Source: Steromphala cineraria (taxonomy: Eukaryota > Mollusca > Gastropoda > Trochida > Trochidae). From it: a stretch of 64,000 nt of DNA. The position numbers and the translations under genes are program-made. A model generated the notes under the pieces. That model ran no database searches. It was not told the origin of the DNA and saw nothing but the letters and a program-made list of their open reading frames with translations. This document shows positions 47,595 to 60,148 of this stretch, in pieces (position 1 is the first letter of the stretch; the number at the start of each line of letters is the position of its first letter). Location: contig OU744725.1 of the NCBI GenBank assembly GCA_916613615.1, positions 12,922,253 through 12,986,252 of the forward strand, in the 5' to 3' direction.

Positions 47595-47625
<31 letters not shown>

Positions 47626-47649
47626 TTACATACCCTTTAAAAGCATATA

Positions 47650-47652
<3 letters not shown>

Positions 47653-47680
<28 letters not shown>

Positions 47681-47690
47681 AACATATTAC
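47653..47690. repeat. (TA)n microsatellite
   Basis: A run of alternating AT close to the LINE's 3' target-site duplication. Confidence 0.9.
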
Positions 47691-47699
47691 CGAGCCACA

Positions 47700-49650
47700 T
47701 CATTTGCTTACGAGACATAAGTAAAACTGGTATCTATACAATATTGATTGTGTTGATGAATAATATGTTGAAATTTATAAATAAATACATATATGAATAA
47801 ATAATACAAAGGTAAAATATGCCAAGAATATAAAAGTTTCCCGAGGAACATATTTATAATAATGTCAGCTAAAAATGTAAGAGCTTTATTTCGGTTGTAA
47901 TCATAAGTACATTCACTTTCAAGTCTTTTCCCACTCGCTTATAAGATGACTTCTTTTCTGAATTAGTAAACTTTATCATGGAATCGTTAAATCATTGCTT
48001 ACTTAACTTTTGTTCGAAGAAATATGTTTCCATTGGCTGATATGTGTAAAATTAAATAATCCCCGGCATGTATTTTGTTTCTTTTTAAGTGTTTCGGGCT
48101 TCCATAATTCGAATATCATGTCTAATTTAAATCATTATATAATTTCGTTTGATTAAAGAAATAAAATGATTTCTACATTTTGCTCAGATCTGACAAGGCA
48201 AAATGAAAGGTTGTGATTTATATCATTCAGGTGGTAGAATTTTCAGACATGAAAAGAAAGTTGTCAGTTATTGAATATATTTCCAACTGATAATAACAAT
48301 GCATCAAAATATGTTCCACGCTTTCAAACAGTTATTCTACAAATGATAATGTGTATGAAATAATATATTTTCTCATAACGTCAGTTGTTTGTTTGTTTAC
48401 AATGAATCTGAAGCCGACACTTTTGGGAGTAATAAAACATATGGTTTCACCAAGACAAATGATCTTTACTTTGAGGTTTCAAGATTTGAACTCTTAATTC
48501 ATGTCACTCAACATTTCTCTACCGAGCCTATTTTACCTCAATTACCTCCCTTTGTTAAGAAAATACAACAGGTGGGATTGTCTTACAATAATGTCATGTG
48601 AATCATATTATGATCACAACAAGTATACAACCTATAGAGTATCAGCTTTCTAGAATAAAAAAATATTGCTTAGCTATTAACCCACGGATTTGGCTTTATT
48701 AGAACAGAGATAGTATGAACATTTTATGACTTGATCTACATGTACCTCTGTGGAGAGAGAATGAGTGTGCCTGGAAACTTAACCATGTTATCAACAGACG
48801 AAGCTACAGTCGATCTTATGCAAAGCTGCGCAATCTTAACCATTTCAATTAACTTGAAAAACTAAATTTTGTTAACACTAACATCATGTTAATTACTATT
48901 CAGATATGCACAATAACTTAATAACAACATGTAGTTATCCCATACGACAATTCGTCTTAAACTTAATGTAGAATTTTATCATACTATTATTCAGTTGGTG
49001 TGCCATTGCACATTCGATCGATTGAGCCAATGCAAATTGTGTAAACTGATATCTATCCAGGATTACATGTCAAATCGTGAACAATAACGCCCCTTGGTTA
49101 CGCTGTTATACTGTCTTATCGGATCAATACACTGATTTATAGCCTTTGCTATAATTATATCTTACCTTGCTTCCTGGTACAAAAATACCTATCTTACCAA
49201 TGCTGTATTTAAGTTATATGTGTATATTAGCAACAAACGTTTACTCAGAGCTGAAATTGATGTTTTTCACATGTATAGACCTACCACAACTTTTGCACAT
49301 TGTATTTTCGCGGCAATCACATGATATATATATAATATATAAAACAACAAAGCGCATTCAATAAATAAAACAAGTTCACATTATTGTGATAGAGACATTC
49401 TCTGCTTGTAATTGCTGTCAAAATGAGAACGTTGTCTGTATGTTGCGTGTGTAGTCACCCTATTTAGGGGGCTATTATCTGCACAAAACAATCAACGATC
49501 ACAAACCAGCTGTCCCTTATACGCACGCAGACACGGACACGGGGAACGCATGACTTTGTAACAGCGGGGTATGATTATTCAATATGCTGACATGTATATA
49601 TTCAAGTGTACTAACATGTAGTCTGTAAGATAATTCAATATATCATAGGT
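47700..49650. other. no gene seen
   Basis: Anonymous AT-rich sequence. A diverged copy of the dispersed repeat seen in introns 2, 3 and 5 (TTATTAGAACAGAGATAGTA) is at 48,680-48,770. ORFs of 65-70 aa here have no motifs. Confidence 0.5.
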
Positions 49651-49655
49651 ATGTA

Positions 49656-49804
49656 ATAGTTACCGACTGAGACCGAGGTGTTCAAGTTAGATGAACACTC
49701 GCGCACGTGAATCATGAACGCCGAGGCCGTTAGGCCGAGGTGTTCATGAATCACGTGCGCGAGGGTTCATCTAACTTGAACCCGAGGTCGAGGTCGGTAA
49801 CTAT
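49656..49804. repeat. large foldback with about 63-bp arms
   Basis: The left arm (49,656-49,719) and right arm (49,742-49,804) are complementary with few mismatches. Both contain GTTCAAGTTAGATGAAC and CTCGCGCACGTGA. The loop of about 22 nt is GC-rich. The arms are CpG-rich compared with the region. Confidence 0.85.
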
Positions 49805-49806
49805 TT

Positions 49807-50502
49807 TACACACTAGCTCAATAGCTATATTAATTCATTTTCAACATTACATCAGTTTTGATAATACTGAAATGCATAACTTTATCATATATAATGAAAA
49901 GGTGTAACATTAACTCTAATTGGAGAAACAATGTCTATTTCAAGTACATGTAGCTGACATTGGCATGGGCCTCTCGTGCTGCACGTGCAATCCGTGCGGG
50001 ACCGTAAAAGCTGCCACAATAGATTAATATGAAAACAAATAACAAAAAACATAATTTAATATGAATATAAATATTTGGTACAAATGATTTTTAAAAATAG
50101 AATATGAAATATATAAATAATCATTCACGGTGATGTTTATTCTTATTAATAAATTTAATCATGAGGTCATGAAAAACATCATGTATTTTCAACCGGCCTC
50201 CGTGGTCTAATGGATAAGTCACTGGGCTTGAAATCAAGAGGTCACACGTTCGAACCCATGCTTGGAGTGCACAATTTGTAAATGTCTTGTATTGGTAAAT
50301 TGCAATTTTAGTGAGTATATTTGATATGCAAACTTTGAACTTGAAAACATTTCAGAAATCAAATTATCATCGTTTCACTATCAGGTGTTCATGATGAACA
50401 CCCGCTTTGTCTGATGAACACCTCGGCACACACATTTCACAGACAATATGAGTTGGTATGAAAAATGAATACTCGAACAAAACAAAGGAGCTAGTGTGTA
50501 AT
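49807..50502. mobile_element. possible non-autonomous element with terminal inverted repeats
   Basis: TTACACACTAGCTC near 49,806 is inverted as GAGCTAGTGTGTAA near 50,488-50,502. Inside are a tRNA-like segment and the short palindrome GGTGTTCATGATGAACACC (about 50,384), which shares the GTTCATGA motif of the adjacent foldback. The two may belong to one composite element. Confidence 0.4.
50203..50277 (+). other. tRNA-Ser-like (UGA) pseudogene or SINE head
   Basis: A good A box (TGGTCTAATGG) and B box core (GTTCGAACC), and an anticodon loop CTTGAAA (anticodon TGA, Ser). The T-stem and acceptor stem do not pair and there is no long variable arm, so it is not a functional tRNA-Ser. Most likely it is a degenerate tRNA or tRNA-derived SINE. 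Confidence 0.5.
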
Positions 50503-50703
50503 ATTTGAGATAACTAAGCTTACTCACGTGTAGCCTCCGTTAGATGACTCAATTCACTCACATGTAAGCCGTTAAATAACTCAGTATAATCACATCAGTC
50601 TGTTGAAGACAACGACCTGCAATCCTATAAACATTACCTCTGAATGTTTATGGGACGTTTCACGTAACGCATGACTGCCCTTATCAGAACAAGTTTTAAA
50701 ACA

Positions 50704-51797
50704 AAATATAGTCGCAAGCGACGACAAACGGATTCAGCGCTGTATGGTGTTAATGTAATTCACAAAGGTAATGATTTCAGTCAAAAGCTTATGGGTTATA
50801 GTCTTTTGTTAATGGTTAACGCATTTTGCAAACATACAGTTATCAAATGCATTTAAAACGCATGCAGGGTTGACAATATTCAGAGGTCCGTAACTCAATG
50901 TAAATGAAGTAACTAAATTTATTGTTAATTGTTAAAAGATTCTGTATTCTTCTAGCTTTCTAATGATATATGGAACAATGATTTATCGTCTATCACTGTT
51001 GACAAACAACTTTTTTCACATACCTGTATCCTAAGAAATCAAAACGAAAGCAGAATTGACAATATTCAAAGGGCCGTAACTCAATGTAAAACAAATATAG
51101 GAATTTACTGTTAAATTTCAAAAAAATCTATAACCTTTTGGCTTTCATCTGACCCTGACCGGAAATGACTGTTCGCGAGCGATTTTATTCTTTTATTTTT
51201 AGGACCTTGCCAATGTCTAACTCTCATGCAAAAATCATAAAATTCTATGGTCTGGTTTTTGCGTTATCTGCCCTTGAAGTTTGCGATTTTTAGATTTTGG
51301 TCAACTTTGAAAAATCACAGCAAGAAAAGTATTTAAGTTAGGACTTTCTAAAGAACAAACTAAGAACTACAATGCTTCAGCTACCTTGAGTGTAAGTTTC
51401 AGATCTCTAGTGCAAGTATCTTCAGAGGAGAAGATTCTCAAAGGTGGGTGGGGTCGGCAATGGTCAAAAATGCACTAAATCCAAGATGGCGGCCAAACCA
51501 CGTGACCTACGAATTTTTCATGATTTGGTTTTTTGCAGCATTTTTGATTGCGCACATTTTTAAAAAAAATTTAGCTCTCTAAGTGCATTTTGAAAAAAAA
51601 GTCAATGTTAAATTTTCGATTTTGGAATCGAACTGGACCTTTAATGTATGGGCCGAATTATCCCAAAAGCTTATTGTTGCCTTTCCACAACAAGGTCTAC
51701 CAGCCTGTGAAATTTGGCTTCGATAGCATCAGTCGTTTGGTCTGAATCCTGTTCACAAAAATCGTGGAAAAATAAAAATAAACACGCCAATAACAAA
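50704..51797 (+). repeat. array unit 1 (internal deletion)
   Basis: Full 5' end. An internal deletion of about 120 bp joins TTGGCTTTCAT directly to CTGACCCTGACC near 51,149. The 3' hairpin is missing; it ends at AACACGCCAATAACAA, directly joined to unit 2. Confidence 0.8.
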
Positions 51798-53021
51798 TAT
51801 AGTCGCAAGCGACGACAAACGGATTCAGCGCTGTATGGTGTTAAATGTAATGCACAAAGGTAATGATTGCAGTCAAAAGCTTATGGGTTATAATCTTTTG
51901 TTGATGATTAACGCAATTTGCAAACAAACAGTTATCAAATGCATTTAAAACGCATGCAGGGTTGACAATATTCAAAGGTCCGTAACTCAATGTAAATGTA
52001 GTAACTGAATTTTTTGTTAATTTTTAAAAGATTCTGTATTCTTTTGGCTTTCTAATGATATATGGAACAATGATTTGTCGTCTATCACTGAAGAGTAACG
52101 ACTTTTTTAACATACCTATATCCTATGCATTCAAAACGAAAGCAGAATTGACAATATTCAAAGGGCCGTAACTCAGTGTAAAACAAATATAGAAATTTAC
52201 TGTCAAATTTTAAAAAAAATCTAAAGACTTTTGGCTTTCATATGATGTATAGAACAAAGAGTTATCGTACGCCGTTGATTCGCTACGATATTTCAAACGT
52301 ACCCACCAAAACACCACATGTCCAAAATGGAAAGTTTGACCTCTGACCCTGACCGGAAATGACTGTTCGCGAGCGATTTTATTCTTTTATCTTAAGGACC
52401 TTGCCAATGTCTAACTCTCATGCAAAAATCATCAAATTCTATGGTCTGGTTTTTGAGTTATCTGCCCTTGAAGTTTGCGATTTTTAGATTTTGGTCAACT
52501 TTGAAAAATCACAGCAAGAAAAGTATTATAGTTAGGACTTTCTAAAGAGCAAATTAAGAACTACAATGCTTCAGCTACCCTGAGTGTAAATTTCAGATCT
52601 CTAGTGCAAGTATCTTCAGAGGAGAAGATTCTCAAAGGTGGGTGGGGTCGGCAATGGTCAAAAATGCACTAAATCCAAGATGGCGGCCAAACCACGTGAC
52701 CTACGAATTTTCCATGATTTGTTTTTTTGCAGCATTTTTGATTGCGCACATTTTGAAAAAAAAATTAGGTCTCTAAGTGCATTTTGAAAAAAAAATCAAT
52801 GTTAAATTTTCGATTTTGGAATCGAACTGGACCTTTAATGTATGGGCCCAACTATCCCAAAAGCTTATTGTCGCCTTTCCACAACAAGGACTACCAGCCT
52901 GTGAAATTTGGCTTCGATAGCATCAGTCGTTTGGTCTGAATCCTGTTCACAAAAATCGTGGAAAAAAAAAAATAATAAACACGCCAATAACAATAAGGAT
53001 TCAGCCTTATGGCTGAATCCT
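51798..53021 (+). repeat. array unit 2 (complete, with 3' hairpin)
   Basis: About 1.22 kb with both subrepeats and the complete 3' hairpin at about 52,995-53,021. One of the best-preserved copies. Confidence 0.85.
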
Positions 53022-54206
53022 AAAATATTGTCGCAAGCGACGACAAACGGATTCAGCGCTGTATGGTGTTAATGTAATTCACAAAGGTAATGATTTCAGT
53101 CAAAAGCTTATGGGTTATAGTCTTTTGTTAATGGTTAACGCATTTTGCAAACATACAGTTATCAAATGCATTTAAAACGCATGCAGGGTTGACAATATTC
53201 AGAGGTCCGTAACTCAATGTAAATGAAGTAACTAAACTTATTGCTAATTGTTAAAAGATTCTGTATTCTTCTAGCTTTCTATGGAACAATGATTTATCGT
53301 CTATCACTGATGACTAACAACTTTTTTCACATACCTGTATCCTAAGAAATCAAAACGAAAGCAGAATTGACAATATTCAAAGGGCCGTAACTCAATGTAA
53401 AACAAATATAGGAATTAACTGTTAAATTTCAAAAAAATCTATAGCCTTTTGGCTTTCATATGATGTATAGAACAAAGAGTTATCGTACGCCTTTGATTCG
53501 CTACGATATTTCAAACATACCCACCAAAACACCACATGTCCAAAATGGAAAGTTTGACCTCTGACCCTGACCGGAAATGACTGTTCGCGAGCGATTTTAT
53601 TCTTTTATGTTTAGGACCTTGCCAATGTCTAACTCTCATGCAAAAATCATAAAATTCTATGGTCTGGTTTTTGAGTTATCTGCCCTTGAAGTTTGCGATT
53701 TTTAGATTATGGTCAATTTTGAAAAATCACAGCAAGAAAAGTATTAAAGTTAGAACTTTGTAGAAGTCAAACTAAGAACTACAATGCTTCAGCTACCTTG
53801 AGTGTAAGTTTCAGATCTCTAGTGCAAGTATCTTCAGAGGAGAAGATTCTCAAAGGTGGGTGGGGTCGGCAATGGTCAAAAATGCACTAAATCCAAGATG
53901 GCGGCCAAACCACGTGACCTACGAATTTTCCATGATTTGGTTTTTTGCAGCATTTTTGATTGCGCACATTTTAAAAAAAAATTTAGCTCTCTAAGTTCAT
54001 TTTGAAAAAAAAGTCAATGTTAAATTTTCGATTTTGGAATCGAACTGGACCTTTAATGTATGGGCCGAATTATCCCAAAAGCTTATTGTCGCCTTTCCAC
54101 AACAATGTCTACCAGCCTGTGAAATTTGGCTTCGATAGCATCAGTCGTTTGGTCTGAATCCTGTTCACAAAAATCGTGGAAAAATAAAAATAAACACGCC
54201 AATAAC
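53022..54206 (+). repeat. array unit 3 (no 3' hairpin)
   Basis: Like unit 2, but it lacks the 3' hairpin and starts ATATTGTCGC instead of ATATAGTCGC. Confidence 0.85.
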
Positions 54207-56302
54207 AAATATAGTCGCAAAGCGACGACAAACGGATTCCGCGATGTATGGTGATGATATGTATGACAAATATATGCAATACATGCATGTATGAAGTCAA
54301 TAGTTCGTTCAGACGAATTTTAAAAGTCACGATTTCAGTATTACCAAGGCCAAAAAGACTCTGTCAATTGCAAACGTAAATGTCATATTGAATAATTAGT
54401 GTATGTGCTTTGTTAAAAATACATTTCAAATCCAAATCCAAAATCATAATGCCAAAAATATGAGTTAATGCAATTAAATGTTCATGTTAGCAAAATATGT
54501 AAAACCTAACGTAAAATGTAACAAATACAATCTGCAAAAGTTTCTTGACTCATCCTGGTTATATAGAATAGCTCACGACCCATACAAGCAATTTATGAAC
54601 TTCATACATTAATCGTTAAGATTGTGATTATAAGTTACCACACAAAGTATTTTTGTCTTTAAGTTAAGCGCATCCATTAATTTATAGTTTGTTTAGATAA
54701 CTTAAATAGTAAAGGAGTAACGACTTTATTAACTTAATGTCCACATATTTCCTTTAATATCAACTTTCATATAATAATAATCTTTAGTGAATTTGTTAAA
54801 AAATCATTGTAGAACAGAATGCGTCAATGAAATAAAAAAAATTAATCATTCATATATCATAATCATTCAAAGCGAAAGTAGGATTGACCACATTTAAATG
54901 CTCCGAATTTCAATGTAATGTTTAGTCTAATTTCAATGAGATTTATCCAAGATTGTATGTTCCTTTAGCTTTCTAATGATATATACAAGAAGTATTTGTC
55001 ATGTGAATTTGCTTAATAAGGATCTTTTAAACATATCAAAGAAAACACCACATATAAAAAATGCAAAGTTTGACCCTTCCTCGTTACCGGAAGTGACTGT
55101 TCGCGAGCAATTTTATTCTTTTACCTTGAAGACCTGACAAAGTTTATGATTTCAGTCAAAAGCTTCTGGGTAATAGTCTTTTGTTGATGATTAATGCATT
55201 TTGCAAACATACAGTTATCAAATGCATTCAAAACGCATGCAGGGTTGACAATATTCAAAGGTCCGTAACTCAATGTAAATGAAGTAACTGAATTTATTGT
55301 TAATTTTTAATTACTTCAGCATTCTTTTGGCTTTCTAATGATATATGGAACAATGATTTGCCGTCTATCACTGATGAGTAACGATTTTTTAAACATACCT
55401 ATATCGTTTGCATTCAAAACGAAAGCAGAATTGACAATAGTCATAGGGCCGTAACTCAATGTAAAACAAATATAGGAATTTACTTTCAAATTTTTAAAAA
55501 ATCTATAGACTTTTGGCTTTCATATGATGTATAGAACAAAGCGTTATCGTACGCCGTTGATTCGCTACGATATTTCAAACATACCCACCAAAACACCACA
55601 TGTCCAAAATGCAAAGTTTGACCTCTGACCCTGACCGGAAATGACTGTTCGCGAGCGATTTTATTCTTTTATCTTAAAGAGCTTGCCAATGTCTAACTCT
55701 CATGCAAAAATCATAAAATTCTATGGTCTGGGTGTTGAGTTATCTGCCCTTGAAGTTTGCGATTTTTACATTTTGGTCAACTTTGAAAAATCACAGCAAG
55801 AAAAGTATTAAAGTTAGAACTTTGTAGAAGTCAAATTCAGAACTACAATGCTTCAGCTACATTGAGTATAAATTTCAGCTCTCTAGTGCAAGTATCTTCA
55901 GAGAAGAAGGTTTTCAAAGGTGGGTGGGGTCAGAGATGGTCGAAAATGCACTAAAAGCAAGATGGCGGCCAAACCACGTGACCTACGAATTTGCCATGAT
56001 TTCGTTTTTTGCAGCATTTTTGATTGCGCATCTTTTAAAAAAAAAATTAAGCCTCTAAGTGCATTTTGAAAAAAAAATCAATGTTAAATTTTCGACTTTG
56101 GATTCGAACTGGACCTTTAATGTATGGACCGATTTGGCCCAAAAGCTTATTGTCGCCATTCCACAACAAGGTCTACCAGCCTGTGAAATTTGGCTTTGAT
56201 AGCATCAGCCGTTTGGGCTGAAAGTTGACCACAAAATTCGTGGAATAATAATAAAAAAATAAAACACGCCAATAACAATAAGGATCCTTAAATATAAAAT
56301 CC
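54207..56302 (+). repeat. array unit 4 (chimeric)
   Basis: Begins with a variant 5' end (GTCGCAAAGCGAC) and a different 0.9-kb interior that includes an older, strongly diverged subrepeat (54,850-55,130). It then resumes the standard body at about 55,135. The 3' hairpin has collapsed to AAGGATCCTTA. Confidence 0.8.
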
Positions 56303-57315
56303 TTAAATATAGTCGCAAGCGACGACAAACGGATTCAGCGCTGTATGGTGTTAAATGTTATGCACAAAGGTAATGATTTCAGTCAAAAGCTTCTGGGGTA
56401 ATAGTCTTTTGTTGATGAGTAACGCATTTTGCAAACATACAGTTATCAAATGCATTTAAAACACATGCAGGGTTGACAATATTCAAAGGTCCGTAACTCA
56501 ATGTAAATGTAGTAACTGAATTTATTGTTAACTTTTAAAAGGTTTTGTATTCTTTTGGCTTTCTAATGATATATGGAACAATGATATATCGTCTATCACT
56601 GATGACTAACAACTTTTTTAACATTCCTGTATCCTATGCATTCAAAACGAAAGCAGAATTGACAATATTCAAAGGGCCGTAACTCAATGTTAAACAAATA
56701 TAGGAATTTACTGTCAAATTTAAAAAAAATCTATAGACTTTTGGCTTTCAAATGATGTATAGAACAAAGAGTTATCGTACGCCTTCGATTCGCTACGATA
56801 TTTCAAACATACCCACCAAAACACCACATGTCCAAAATGGAAAGTTTGACCTCTGACCCTGACCGGAAATGACTGTTCGCGAGCGATTTTATTCTTTTAT
56901 CTTAAAGACCTAGCCAATGTCTAACTCTCATGCAAAAATCATAAAATTCTATGGTCTGGTTTTTGAGTTATCTGCCCTTGAAATTTGCGATTTTTAGATT
57001 TTGGTCAACTTTGAAAAATCACAGCAAGAAAATTATTAACCTTAGGACTTTCTAAATTGCAAATTAAGAACAACAATGCTTCAGCTACATTGAGTGTAAA
57101 TTTCAGCTCTCTGGTGCAAGTATCTTCAGAGGAGAAGATTGTCAAAGGTGGGTGGGGTCGGAAATTGCCGAAAATGCACTAAAAACAAGATGGCGGCCAA
57201 ACCACGTGCCCTACGAATTTTCCATGATTTGGTTTTTTGCAGCATTTTTGATTGCGCACATTTTAAAAAAAAAATTAGGTCTCTAAGTGCATTTTGAAAA
57301 AAAAGTCAATGTTAA
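56303..57315 (+). repeat. array unit 5 (3' truncated)
   Basis: Standard body, cut at AAAGTCAATGTTAAA and joined to the 5' end of unit 6. Confidence 0.85.
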
Positions 57316-57811
57316 AATATAGTCGCAAAGCGACGACAAACGGATTCAGCGATGTATGGTGATGATATGTATGACAAATATATGCAATACATGTATGTAT
57401 AAAGTCAATAGTTCGTTCAGACGAATTTTAAAAGTCACGATTTCAGTATTACCAAGGCCAAAAAGACTCTGTCAATTGCAAACGTAAATGTCATATTGAA
57501 ATAGGACTGCCGCGGCAGTACTTAGCTCTTCAAGACATCCTGTTTGACCTTCACAGAGTGTTTGACCTTCACATGACGTATTTTTCTGAGATTTAAAAAG
57601 TAACTAATACATTATCAAAATGACCAGATTTCACTTGATACTCAACGTTTAGGCCTGTGTTTGTGTATGTACTTTAATAGACATTAATTTCAAATTCGAA
57701 TCCAAAATCAATTTGCATAAAAATATATATTTCATGCCATTTAACTGTAATGTGACCAAAATATGTTCTACCTAAGCAAAGAAATAACAAGTTAGATCTG
57801 CAAAAGTTTGT

Positions 57812-57894
57812 TGGCTCAAGCGGGACTTGAACCCTAAAAGTTAGCATCTTGGTTTCAAAGGCCAAGGCTTTTCCTACTGGACCAGCGAGTCGGC
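57812..57894 (-). other. tRNA-Ser-like pseudogene
   Basis: On the minus strand: A box CTGGTCCAGTAGG, an anticodon arm with CTTGG/CCAAG around a TTTGAAA-containing loop (TGA-like), a variable region longer than in type I tRNAs, and a perfect B box GGGTTCAAGTCCC. The acceptor stem and outer T-stem pairs fail and the anticodon loop is oversized. A decayed tRNA-Ser or SINE head is most likely. Confidence 0.45.
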
Positions 57895-58148
57895 TGTGAT
57901 TTGAATGGAACTTTAGCACTAAGACTTTGGATTCACGAAGGCAAAACAAACAATCTCTCATCCGAGAATGAATTCATTGTATGGAGGGGTGCTTTTCAGC
58001 GTTTTGAGCTGTTTGATGTGTTGTTTGAGGTCAGAGCGTGCTTTTGACCATTTCGAGCTCCTTGGTGTGTTGTTTTAGGTCGAAAATACGATGTCTAGCG
58101 AGGCTAGCGCTGTTCAGAGTTCAGAAAACGTTGTAGCGACGTCTTCCG

Positions 58149-58412
58149 GTGTCCCGTGGCCGTATGCACGGATTTAGTGACCAAAATCGAATGTACATGA
58201 CTGGACAGCGTGTTTGCATGAAATGTCTACAAGCACAAAGTGTAGAACATGCGGCCGGGAGGAAATGCATATTTCAAAGTTCAGGAGGACGACAGGCATT
58301 TTGGAAAAGAGAGTTAATCGAGGACGTCACACCCTTGCGAGGGGAATCTGCCGAGCATTTAGGCAGGAATCAGGACAGCCTCCCTTTATCTAATGACCAA
58401 GAGCTAAGCTGA
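58149..58412 (+). CDS. unassigned ORF, doubtful
   Basis: 87 codons inside the non-repeat part of array unit 6, with VCMKCLQAQ (one C-x2-C). An overlapping ORF in another frame (58,223-58,393, 56 codons, basic) has CRTCGREE. The stretch is more GC-rich than its surroundings. No splice sites, homology or coding bias separate the frames. It may be part of an unrecognised mobile element. No function assigned. Confidence 0.15.
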   Translation: MSRGRMHGFSDQNRMYMTGQRVCMKCLQAQSVEHAAGRKCIFQSSGGRQAFWKRELIEDVTPLRGESAEHLGRNQDSLPLSNDQELS

Positions 58413-60148
58413 TAGTGGCCGTCATTATGCCCTTTTCAATTAAGGGAAGGTACATTTGCTTGTACCTACGCACTGACCCGTGCCTTTGGTCTTGAAAATA
58501 AATCTTGACCATAAAGGCTTTCAAAGTGTGTAGTCCACTTGCACGATTTGTTGTCAGTCCCAAACAAAGAGTTTAATTGACAATTAGAAGAGCTTTTCTT
58601 CACATAGCTTTTTCTTCTAAAATAAGTATTGTTAAATGTACACAATTTCATTGTTATTTAAATGTATCAAATCTATCAGTGTAAAGTTTTTCTAGTTTTT
58701 CCCCAAAATTAACCGTGCAGCATTCCTATCTGCCGAACCATTAGAGACATTTCAAAATTGATTTTACCATTGTTTAGAGGAGAGATTTGTCTTTATATGC
58801 ATACATTATTTGTTTAAGAGCATGAAAAAGTAAAGAAACGGTGAGCGATGCGACATCTGCCGCAAATATCAAGCTATATCTAAACAAATTAGTTAATTTA
58901 GCTTATGAGTCATTTACTGTGAACAATTTTATAATGAAGTACTACACAAAAGGTTTTTGTCTTCAACAAGCGTAGCCATCGATGTAAAGTATGTTTTCCT
59001 AGTGTTTTATTGCCAATGAAGTACAATTTTTCAATCATTCTTATATGAGAATCATTCAAAACGCAAATAGGATTGACCACATTTAAATGCTCCGAATTTC
59101 AATGTTAATGTTTGATCTAATTTTGATGAGATTTATAGCAGATTGTATGATCTTTTGGCTTTCTAATGATATATGGAACAATGATTTGCCGTCTATCACT
59201 GATGAGTAACGACGTTTTTTAACATACCTATATCCTTTGCATTCAAAACGAAAGCAGAATTGACAATATTCAAAGGGCCGTAACTCAGTGTAAAACAAAT
59301 ATAGGAATTTACTGTCAAATTTTAAAAAAATCTAAAGACTTTTGGCTTTCATATGATGTATAGAACAAAGCGTTATCATACGCCGTTGATTCGCTACGAT
59401 ATTTCAAACGTACCCACCAAAACACCACATGTCCAAAATGGAAAGTTTGACCTCTGACCCTGACCGGAAATGACTGTTCGCGAGCGATTTTATTCTTTTA
59501 TCTTAAAGACCTTGCCAATGTCTAACTCTCATGCAAAAATCATAAAATTCTATGGTCTGGTTTTTTAGTTATCTGCCCTTGAAGTTTACGATTTTTACAT
59601 TTTGGTCAACTTTGAAAAATCACAGCAAGAAAAGTATTATTGTTAGGACACTGTAGAAGTCAAATTAAGCTTTCAGATGCTTCAGCTACATTGAGTTTAA
59701 ATTTCAGATCTCTAGTGCAAGTATCTTCAGAGAAGAAGTTTCTCAAAGGTGGGTGGGGTCGGCAATGCTCAAAAATGCACTAAATCCAAGATGGCGGCCA
59801 AACCACGTGACCAACGAATTTTCCATGATTTGGTTTTTTGCAGCATTTTTGATTGCGCACATTTTAAAAAAACAATTAGGTCTCTAAGTGCATTTTGAAA
59901 AAAAAATCAATGTTAAATTTTCGATTTTGGAATCGAACTGGACCTTTAACGTATGGGACGAATTGTCTAAAAAGCTTATTGTGGCCATTCCTCAACAAGG
60001 TCTACCAGCCTGTGAAATTTGGCTTTGATAGCATCAGCCGTTTTGGCTGAAAGTTGTCCACAAAAATCGTGGAATAATAATAATAAAAAAAAAAAAAATA
60101 AACACGCCAATAACAATAAGGATTCAGCCTTATGGCTGAATCCTTAAA

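Larger units (their letters stand above)
43874..47620 (+). mobile_element. 5'-truncated L1/Tx1-like LINE with target-site duplication
   Basis: A 3.75-kb non-LTR retrotransposon. The 14-bp flanking direct repeats differ at one position: AATATTAACATACC (43,860-43,873) and AATATTTACATACC (47,621-47,634). It starts inside the apurinic endonuclease domain, runs through reverse transcriptase and a C-terminal Cys/His motif, and ends in a 3' UTR with a GGGCCGGTGGCCCC hairpin and about 25 A. Three frameshifts inactivate it. It lies just upstream of the gene's first exon, in the opposite orientation. Confidence 0.9.
57316..60148 (+). repeat. array unit 6 (chimeric, contains unrelated insert)
   Basis: The same variant 5' end as unit 4. 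The segment of about 160 bp at 57,345-57,500 duplicates 54,240-54,400 almost exactly. Then comes about 1.5 kb of other sequence with a tRNA-like element and an unassigned ORF, and the standard body from about 59,040, ending in the full hairpin (60,118-60,145). Confidence 0.8.

Noticed and set aside
54109..54330. Minus-strand ORFs with FSTIFVNRIQTKRL at 54.1 and 61.5 kb
   Set aside because: They match each other only because both lie over the same repeat unit end. The frame is not kept in other copies.
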